Made by a program: the position numbers and the translations under genes. A stretch of 42,305 bases of DNA from Micrococcales bacterium (GTDB taxonomy: Bacteria; Actinomycetota; Actinomycetes; Actinomycetales; CAWJMD01). The notes beneath the pieces are model-generated. The model did not search any database and was not told where the DNA came from. It saw only the letters and a list, made by a program, of their open reading frames with translations. The stretch spans positions 1-42,305 of the forward strand of contig PDSI01000063.1 of the NCBI GenBank assembly GCA_002748415.1, written 5' to 3'. Shown one piece after another: positions 36,415 through 42,305 of the stretch (positions within the stretch are counted from its first letter, which is position 1; every line of letters starts with the position of its first letter).

Positions 36415-38177
36415 GCGGCGCCGTCCGGGCCGGCTTGTTCCTGCGGGCGGATGCCGCCGACCAGGAAACCCCACGTCGTCCTGGCGTAGTCGTCCCAGCT
36501 ACCCTGCGGGCGTGCGGCGCATTCGGCGCGCAGCCGCGCCAGCAGTTCTGGCTCGGTCAGGGTGCGGCGCATCGCGGTGGCGATGGACTCGTCGTTGCGC
36601 GGATCCACCAGCAGTGCCCCGCCGCCTGCGGCGATCTCCGCCATGCTGCCGAACTGCGAGGTGATCGCGGGAGTACCGCAAGCCAAGGACTCGGCCACCG
36701 GCAGCCCGTACCCTTCGTTCAGCGACGGGAACACGCTGACATGGGCAAGCCGGTAAGCCGCCCACAGTTGCTCGTCCGGCATCCCGGACACCGTAGCCAC
36801 CGGCCGCTCAGCCACGCGCAACTGCTGCACGCGGTCGGTGAACCGGTCGCTGTTCCAGGAGTTCCCGCCCACGAACAACACGCTGAAATCCAGGCCCTCG
36901 TGCCACAACTGCTCCGCCGCGGCCAGTACCGCCAGGTGGTTCTTGCGGGGTTCGTGGCTGCCGACGACCAGCATCATCGGCAGTGACCCGATGAGATACT
37001 GCTCGCGCACCTGCTGCAGCGCCGCGTCGGTGGCCTGCTCGGCGGTGGCCGGCAGCAGCACCGGTTCGATGCGCGGACCACGCAGCCCGGCACCGGCCAG
37101 CATCCGCGCCCAGCCGCGGTACTCCCGGGCGGCACCGCCGGAGATGGTCGCCACCCGGTCCATGTGCCGCACTGCGGCGAGATTGCGGGCGAACGCCGGA
37201 CCCATTCCGGTGCCGACGGTCTCGCCGCTGCTGACAGGTACACAGTCGAAACCGATCACCGCAGTTTCGGCCAAGTTGTGATAGGCCAGCGCCTGCATCC
37301 GGGCGGTCCGCGGCGGCTCCACCGCCAGCTCCGGGATCACATAGGTGCCCCGCCAGGGAACCACCGCGGGCTGCTGCGGCACCGCATCCGGTGGCTGGTC
37401 GGCGTACAGCGCGGTGGCCTGCTCGGCCGCACTGAGCCGCCGCAGCGTGCGGTAGTCATCGTCCCAGCCGGTGAGCACCACGTCCGCGCCGTGCTCGGCC
37501 ACCCACCGGCGGGTGGTGGCGCGCGCCACCCGCTGGATGCCGGTGGCCAGATCGGTGTGGGCGGTGTGGTGCACATCCACGATGACCCGGCCCACCACCA
37601 CGTCGACCTGCCGGCCGGGGCCGACCATGGCGGCCATCCGCCGGGGCAGCCGCAGCGCGGCCCACGGGCCGCGCAACTGCGCTCGGCGGCAGCATTCGGA
37701 AACCGAGGTGACGGTGGGCAAGGTGCCGGAAACGACCGCGTAGGCCAGCCACCACTGCTCGGGAGTTGCCTGCGTCATCCGCAGGTCGATCTCCGAGCGC
37801 AGCACCCTGATGCTTCGCGGGGCAGGAATATCCTCGGTGGACAGCGTCATCGGCGCATCGGTCACAGGTGAGCCGGCGGCCGCGTCGGTGGTGTGGCGGC
37901 CGGACATGGCCAGCACCTCCAACAACAGTTCCAGCCGGGCCCGCACGGACCAGCCCGCCATGGCGGCGGGATTGGGCACCGATACCGAGTCGCGCAGGGC
38001 CATACCGGGTTCCACCGCGGTTCCGAGCACCAGCATGGATGCGGCGTTCGCGCCGGCCCGCAACGGCTCACGGGGGAGGCTGTTGCGCAACCCGTTCAAC
38101 GCCTTGGCCAAACCGAGCGAAGAGTCCCGTACGGCAGCCACGGGTGTCCGTGAACGGCCAGGTGCCCGATCATCCAT
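36411..38177 (-). CDS. GT4-type glycosyltransferase with long N-terminal extension (downstream copy)
   Basis: A 588-residue protein. The first 195 or so residues are an alpha-helical extension without a recognised domain. The catalytic part begins VVVGRVIVDVHHTAHTDLATGIQRVARA (about 193-220) and ends with the GT-B domain: VVGSHEPRKNHLAVL binding region, SVFPSLNEGYGLPVAESLACG with the E-x7-E pair Glu488/Glu496. It probably transfers a hexose from a nucleotide sugar. ATG 38177 is chosen; it overlaps the end of the preceding glycosyltransferase gene by 8 bases. It is paralogous to that neighbour. Confidence 0.85.
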   Translation of the reverse strand: MDDRAPGRSRTPVAAVRDSSLGLAKALNGLRNSLPREPLRAGANAASMLVLGTAVEPGMALRDSVSVPNPAAMAGWSVRARLELLLEVLAMSGRHTTDAAAGSPVTDAPMTLSTEDIPAPRSIRVLRSEIDLRMTQATPEQWWLAYAVVSGTLPTVTSVSECCRRAQLRGPWAALRLPRRMAAMVGPGRQVDVVVGRVIVDVHHTAHTDLATGIQRVARATTRRWVAEHGADVVLTGWDDDYRTLRRLSAAEQATALYADQPPDAVPQQPAVVPWRGTYVIPELAVEPPRTARMQALAYHNLAETAVIGFDCVPVSSGETVGTGMGPAFARNLAAVRHMDRVATISGGAAREYRGWARMLAGAGLRGPRIEPVLLPATAEQATDAALQQVREQYLIGSLPMMLVVGSHEPRKNHLAVLAAAEQLWHEGLDFSVLFVGGNSWNSDRFTDRVQQLRVAERPVATVSGMPDEQLWAAYRLAHVSVFPSLNEGYGLPVAESLACGTPAITSQFGSMAEIAAGGGALLVDPRNDESIATAMRRTLTEPELLARLRAECAARPQGSWDDYARTTWGFLVGGIRPQEQAGPDGAA

Positions 38178-39894
38178 GGCTGACCTCCACCGGCTGTGCG
38201 GCGGCCGCATGATCGGGATCGGTGAGGATCTGCCACAGATCGTGGGCGTAGTCCGCCCAGGTCCGTCTGGATTCCTCTCGCACCCCGTGCATCACCTGGT
38301 GAACGGCTTGGGAATCGATCAGCATCCAGCGCATCGCCGCCACCAGGGCCGCGTCGTCACGCGGATCCACCGGCACGACCCCACCCCCCAGCTGCGCCGC
38401 GATCTCCGCGATACTGCCGTAATTGGTTGCGATGACGGGGGTTCCGCTGACCACGGACTCGGCTACCGGCAAACCGTACCCCTCGTGCAAGGAGGGGAAC
38501 ACAGTGAAACGAGCTCGCCGGTAGGCCTGCCACAGATACGCATCGCCGGCGCCGCGGCTGTCGATGATCGGCATCCGGCGGGCCTTGAGCCGCGTCAGCG
38601 CCATGTCGAACTCGGCCACTTGACCGCTGCCGACGAACTCGAGAGTGAACCGGTGGCCCTCTCGCCACAACAGCTGGGCCGCATGCAGGACGGCCAAGTG
38701 GTTCTTGCGCGGATCGTGACTGCCGACGACCAGGACGACCGGGTCCTCCTCCGGCGCGGGGACCGGGTCGGGGACCTCGGGAACCGGGATGTCCAGCGGC
38801 AGCGGGCAGGCCACCACGGCCGGCCCGGTCAGGCCCTGGGTGGGCAGCATGTCCACGAAACCGGCGAACTCCTCGGCTGCGGTCCGGCTGATGGCGGCAA
38901 CCACGTCGGCGTGTTTGAGCATGGCCAGGAACGCGATGAAGGGCTCCGGCGCCTGCAGGGACAGCATGTCGGCGCTGACCACCGGTATGCAGTCGTATCC
39001 GATCGCGGCGACCCGGTTTCCGCTGACCTCGGCCAGCGCGGACAACCTGGTGAGGGCCGCCGAGTTGGGCACCTCCGGCAGCACGACGGTACAGCGCCAC
39101 GGCACCACAACCGTGCCGTCCGGGCCAGCCGTGTCGGCGATGGCCGGGTCTGCCCGGGAGATGTCGTCCCATTCGTCCTTGGTCGCCCAGGACAGCACCC
39201 GCCGGCTCTCAGTGACGGAAAGGAACCGGTACCCGCCGGCCAGGCTCGTCCAAGCCACCAGGTGCACGTCGTGCTCCGCCCAGTGCGGCAAGGTGGCGCG
39301 CACCACTCGCTGGATGCCGGTGTTCAGGTCGTGCCGGGCGCAGAAGTCCACGTCCACCAGCGTGGTGTCCTCGACGATGTGAACGCCCCGGGTGAAAGTG
39401 TCGGCGGACTTGGCGATGTGGTACCCACGGTGCAGCAGGGTCTCGATAACGTGTCCGGGGTCTGCGCTGCGTAGCTCGCGCAGCAGTCCGTGCACGTCAT
39501 CGGCGGTGGGGAACGCACCGGTGAGCCCGACCAGCAACAACCAGGACTCGTCCAGCCTGCGGGTCCGGTTCAACCGGTGCAGCAGCCCGAGCAACAACTC
39601 GGAGACCGTCCCGCCCGGCACCGGTGCCGACTCGTCGGTTACCCCATCCCCGGGCGCGTAGGCGTCCGGTTCACGGGCGAGAACGTCGGCGACTGCTTGC
39701 AGGCGGCGCCGGAGGATCCCGGCCGGCGTGTCCTCGGCCGATGCAGTCGTGCGGGCCGCCGCATCGTCCGCGGCGGGCGGGCCCGCCGCGGAATCGAGGT
39801 TCTGTTTGTCGTTTCCGGAGCGGTCACCGTCGTGGGGACGGTCATGGTCGCAGGCGGCGTAGCCCGGGTACACGTCGCGGTCCGGTGAGTTCAT
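38170..39894 (-). CDS. GT4-type glycosyltransferase with N-terminal extension (upstream copy)
   Basis: A 574-residue protein related to the next gene. An acidic, low-complexity start (about 1-60) and a helical stretch come first. The TLVDVDFCARHDLNTGIQRVVR motif and the GT-B core follow, with VVGSHDPRKNHLAVL and FPSLHEGYGLPVAESVVSG (Glu471/Glu479 as the E-x7-E pair). It probably acts on the same glycan as its paralogue, perhaps with a different linkage. ATG 39894 overlaps the FkbM gene stop as ATGA. Confidence 0.85.
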   Translation of the reverse strand: MNSPDRDVYPGYAACDHDRPHDGDRSGNDKQNLDSAAGPPAADDAAARTTASAEDTPAGILRRRLQAVADVLAREPDAYAPGDGVTDESAPVPGGTVSELLLGLLHRLNRTRRLDESWLLLVGLTGAFPTADDVHGLLRELRSADPGHVIETLLHRGYHIAKSADTFTRGVHIVEDTTLVDVDFCARHDLNTGIQRVVRATLPHWAEHDVHLVAWTSLAGGYRFLSVTESRRVLSWATKDEWDDISRADPAIADTAGPDGTVVVPWRCTVVLPEVPNSAALTRLSALAEVSGNRVAAIGYDCIPVVSADMLSLQAPEPFIAFLAMLKHADVVAAISRTAAEEFAGFVDMLPTQGLTGPAVVACPLPLDIPVPEVPDPVPAPEEDPVVLVVGSHDPRKNHLAVLHAAQLLWREGHRFTLEFVGSGQVAEFDMALTRLKARRMPIIDSRGAGDAYLWQAYRRARFTVFPSLHEGYGLPVAESVVSGTPVIATNYGSIAEIAAQLGGGVVPVDPRDDAALVAAMRWMLIDSQAVHQVMHGVREESRRTWADYAHDLWQILTDPDHAAAAQPVEVSHG

Positions 39895-40835
39895 CGTGGC
39901 ATCCGCGAGCGGACCGCCCGCAACGGTTTGGTGACCCGCCAGGAGACCGTCTGTTCGAAGCTGTTCACGGCTTCCCGCAGTGCGGCCACCTCCGCCTCGC
40001 TGGCGCCGGCGCTGCCGCCGGTTCCCGCCGCGGCGTCGGCCCAGTGGACCAGCACACTGTCCCGCCAGTGCCGAAGTTGGTCTCGCAGCTGGTGGACCTC
40101 GGCCTCTGCGCGCTCGGCCCGCTCCTGCTGTTCCCGCGCTGAGTGTTGCGCCTGTACGAGCCGGTGGTCCTGATAGTCGTCCTGGGGGCATGCCGGATAG
40201 GACAGCAAGGGCTGAAGCTCGCCGGCCTTTTCCTCGCTGACGTAGAACCGTGACAACCCGTCGAACAGGCAGAACCGGTAGCCGTGCGCCAACAGGCCCG
40301 GCTCCCAGGCTTCGTGCACCTGCCGGGTCGAGTTCGGTGCGGTGGCCTCCACAACACACACCCACGGCCGGAACTCGGCGAAGTCGGCCGAAGCCAGCAC
40401 GTCCGCCTCCACGCCTTCCACATCAACCTTGAGGAAATGCACGTCCCGGCCGCTCAGATGCTCGGCTACCACCTGGGCCAGGGATACTGCCGGAACCTGG
40501 ATCTCCTTCTCGGTGTGCTCCGCACGCCGCTCGTGCTGGGCCAGCATGGTGGAAAGCCCGGTGCCCTCGATGTCGTAGACGGTCACTGGGCCACACCCGT
40601 CCCGGGTGACGGCGGCCTCGACCACGATCTCGTCGGGGCGCTCGGTGCGCAGCCGCTGCGCCCAGTGCGGAATCGGTTCGACGTGCACGCCACGCCAGCC
40701 CCGGTCATAGAACGCCTTGGTCACCGAGTCGACGACCGGGTCGTTGGCCCCCACGTCGAGGTAACAACCGTTGGTCACCTCGCGCAGCGCGCGGTACAGC
40801 ACGACGTCCTCGCCGTTCTGGGCGTAGGAGATCAT
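39891..40835 (-). CDS. FkbM-family methyltransferase with C-terminal coiled coil
   Basis: A 314-residue SAM-dependent methyltransferase. The SAM motif YLDVGANDPVVDSVT is at 25-39, VHVEPIPHWAQRL at 50-62, and HFLKVDVEGVEADVL, a hallmark of FkbM, at 133-147. Residues about 222-262 are strongly charged and helical (QQERAERAEAEVHQLRDQLR), a predicted coiled coil; a second short helix and the tail SWRVTKPLRAVR (299-310), common in glycan enzymes, follow. It probably O-methylates a sugar of the surface glycan. ATG 40835 is chosen with GGTGA upstream; GTG 40847 or 40850 are alternatives. First gene of the cassette, divergent from the gene at 41053. Confidence 0.85.
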   Translation of the reverse strand: MISYAQNGEDVVLYRALREVTNGCYLDVGANDPVVDSVTKAFYDRGWRGVHVEPIPHWAQRLRTERPDEIVVEAAVTRDGCGPVTVYDIEGTGLSTMLAQHERRAEHTEKEIQVPAVSLAQVVAEHLSGRDVHFLKVDVEGVEADVLASADFAEFRPWVCVVEATAPNSTRQVHEAWEPGLLAHGYRFCLFDGLSRFYVSEEKAGELQPLLSYPACPQDDYQDHRLVQAQHSAREQQERAERAEAEVHQLRDQLRHWRDSVLVHWADAAAGTGGSAGASEAEVAALREAVNSFEQTVSWRVTKPLRAVRSRMPR

Positions 40836-41052
40836 TGGTTCGTTCACCACACCGCGATGGTAGTGGGCGCGCCACGGTGGTGACCGCCCGGCCACGCCGG
40901 GCACCCGCCGACGACGATCACCCCCGGTCGCCACCCATACCCTGTCGATGACGTCATTCCTGGGGCAGCGAGACGGTTCCCTTCCCTCGGCGCCGTCACC
41001 GGGTCATCGCGATCCACGACCCACCCGGAGTCCATCATCTAGGGTGAGGTCC

Positions 41053-42305
41053 GTGACGGCTGCGCGGCCACGTCCCTTCCACCCGCTGATCGATTCCTGC
41101 GACCTACTCCTGGCTTGTGCGCCGTGGTGGGCGCTGGCGCTGTCCGGCAGCCTGCTGGCCGAGGCGTTCCGCCCGGCCGTGGTCGTTCCGCTGCTGATTC
41201 TCGGCAGCGTCGCAGGTTTCGTGCTGCGCCCGGACCCGTACCCGATCGGCAACCAGCGGGCCGCCCGGCTGGGGATGACGGGGCTGTTCGCCGGGGCGGG
41301 GCTGAGCCTGCTGGTGAATGCGGTATTTCTCAGCGAGCGGTTCATCGTGGTGCGCGACCCCGACATTTACACGTTGACGGCGCAATGGCTCGTGGACCAC
41401 CCGGCGACGACGATTCCGGCGCCTGGCAGTGGACCCCTGGGTTTCGCTTCGCTGGTGCCGGGTGAGTGGCATCCGCAGGGCAATCATCTCACGGCTGCCG
41501 TGGGCGCACTGTTCGGCTGGGTGCTCGGGCCGTGGAACGTGGGGTACGCGGCCCCGGCTTCGGGCGCGTTCGCGCTGCTGGGGGTGTACGCGGTGGCGCG
41601 ACGAGTAGTGAACCCGTTGTGGGCACTGGTGCCCGGCGCGGCACTGGCCATGGCCGCACCGATGGTGCTGGTATCCAGATCGTTGTACTCCGAGCCGACC
41701 GCGATGGTGCTGGCGGCAGCCGGGGCCCTGTACCTGCTGAGCTACGCGCGCCGGGGCCGGACGGCCGATGCGGCACTGGCCGGGCTGGCGTTCGGCGCGA
41801 TGGCGCTGGCCCGCATCGACGGGGTACTCACGCTGATTGCGGTGCCGGTGGGTTTGGTGTTGGTGGCCGGGTACCGCCTGGCTGCGGCCGGCGCGGCCAG
41901 GCCGGCCTCGGCGGCCTGGTTCGCTGCCGCCGCGGTCCTGCCGGTCTCGATGGGGCTGATAGAGCTTCGGGTGTTCTCCACCAAGTATTTCGAAACGCAA
42001 CGCGACGAGCTGGTGCCGCTGTACGCCGGGGCGGCGGCCGTGTGGGCCGTCGCGCTGGTGGTGCCGGTGCTGGTGCGGACGACGAATGCCCGGGTATTCG
42101 CCCGCCTCGGCCAAATCACCGGCGGACTGCTGGTGGCGGCGGTGGCGCTCGCCGCGTCGCGACCGTGGTGGTACACCGCACACGGGGACTGGGACAACCC
42201 CACGCTTGCCGCGATGCAGGCGGCCCAGGGCATGCAGGTGGACGGGACCCGCACGTACGCGGAGACGACGCTGAACTGGATGGCCTGGTACGTGGGCTGG
42301 CCCGC
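41053..42305 (+). CDS. Polytopic membrane protein resembling GT-C glycosyltransferases (cut by right edge)
   Basis: The first 417 residues of a membrane protein starting at GTG 41053 (MTAARPRPFHPLID), with GGTGAGG upstream. At least nine hydrophobic segments are seen (for example VVVPLLILGSVAGFVL, ALAGLAFGAMALARIDGVL, AAAVWAVALVVPVLV). The first extracytoplasmic loop has VRDPDIYTLTAQWLVDHPA, an acidic motif like that of GT-C enzymes that use polyprenyl-linked sugars. SRSLYSEPTAMVLAAAG and ARIDG resemble a group of actinobacterial membrane proteins near surface-glycan genes. The substrate is unknown. No stop is reached before the window ends. Confidence 0.75.
   Translation, partial: MTAARPRPFHPLIDSCDLLLACAPWWALALSGSLLAEAFRPAVVVPLLILGSVAGFVLRPDPYPIGNQRAARLGMTGLFAGAGLSLLVNAVFLSERFIVVRDPDIYTLTAQWLVDHPATTIPAPGSGPLGFASLVPGEWHPQGNHLTAAVGALFGWVLGPWNVGYAAPASGAFALLGVYAVARRVVNPLWALVPGAALAMAAPMVLVSRSLYSEPTAMVLAAAGALYLLSYARRGRTADAALAGLAFGAMALARIDGVLTLIAVPVGLVLVAGYRLAAAGAARPASAAWFAAAAVLPVSMGLIELRVFSTKYFETQRDELVPLYAGAAAVWAVALVVPVLVRTTNARVFARLGQITGGLLVAAVALAASRPWWYTAHGDWDNPTLAAMQAAQGMQVDGTRTYAETTLNWMAWYVGWP

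Overview
The window is high-GC DNA with dense gene packing, many GTG starts, TGA stops and ATGA/GTGA/TGATG overlaps. It fits an actinobacterium (Actinomycetota). The order threonylcarbamoyl-AMP synthase - WecA - AtpI - AtpZ - atpBEFHAGDC - DUF2550, followed by a convergent PduO-type adenosyltransferase, is the arrangement known from mycobacteria and relatives. Here subunits b and delta are separate genes, which argues against Mycobacterium itself. No rRNA, tRNA or CRISPR array was seen.

Layout. (1) 1-2465: the end of an IS5-family insertion sequence (transposase on the minus strand, running off the left edge) abuts a NACHT/STAND NTPase gene that appears to have lost its native 5' end to the insertion. 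(2) 2526-3539: a D-amino-acid oxidase. (3) 3523-15192: a nearly complete phenylacetate catabolic island. It holds paaABCDE-paaG (minus), a PaaI thioesterase and a TetR regulator (plus), the PaaZ fusion (minus), a second hotdog thioesterase (plus), and paaJ-paaF-paaH (minus). The ligase PaaK is not in the window. Similar 20-bp palindromes lie in the divergent promoter regions in front of paaA, paaZ and paaJ. The one at paaA sits on the -10 of a good sigma70-type promoter, so a TetR repressor (PaaR) controlling the island is the natural reading. (4) 15631-18606: a DUF485/ActP-like sodium-solute symporter pair and a tandem universal stress protein, ending at a strong hairpin. The symporter may import phenylacetate or another short acid.

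(5) 18823-23622: two secreted CAP-domain proteins, one fused to bulb-type lectin repeats, and a TPR-diguanylate cyclase. (6) 23669-32407: the cobalamin adenosyltransferase and the complete F1Fo ATP synthase operon with AtpI/AtpZ, whose epsilon subunit is unusually short. (7) 32491-34275: WecA and the threonylcarbamoyl-AMP synthase. (8) 34280-40835: a tightly coupled surface-glycan cassette (FkbM methyltransferase with coiled-coil tail, two related GT4 glycosyltransferases, Wzm, and Wzt with a carbohydrate-binding tail). It sits where I would expect prmC/prfA in relatives. (9) 41053-end: a divergent polytopic membrane protein resembling GT-C enzymes, cut by the right edge.

How the parts work together. 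The paa genes convert phenylacetyl-CoA through ring epoxidation (PaaABCDE), isomerisation (PaaG), ring opening and oxidation (PaaZ), and beta-oxidation (PaaF, PaaH, PaaJ) to acetyl-CoA and succinyl-CoA, with thioesterases as a safety valve. The glycan cassette looks like an ABC-transporter-dependent pathway in which FkbM could cap the chain and Wzt-C could recognise the cap, with WecA as a possible primer. That reading is the most interesting candidate system here and is an inference from domain architecture.
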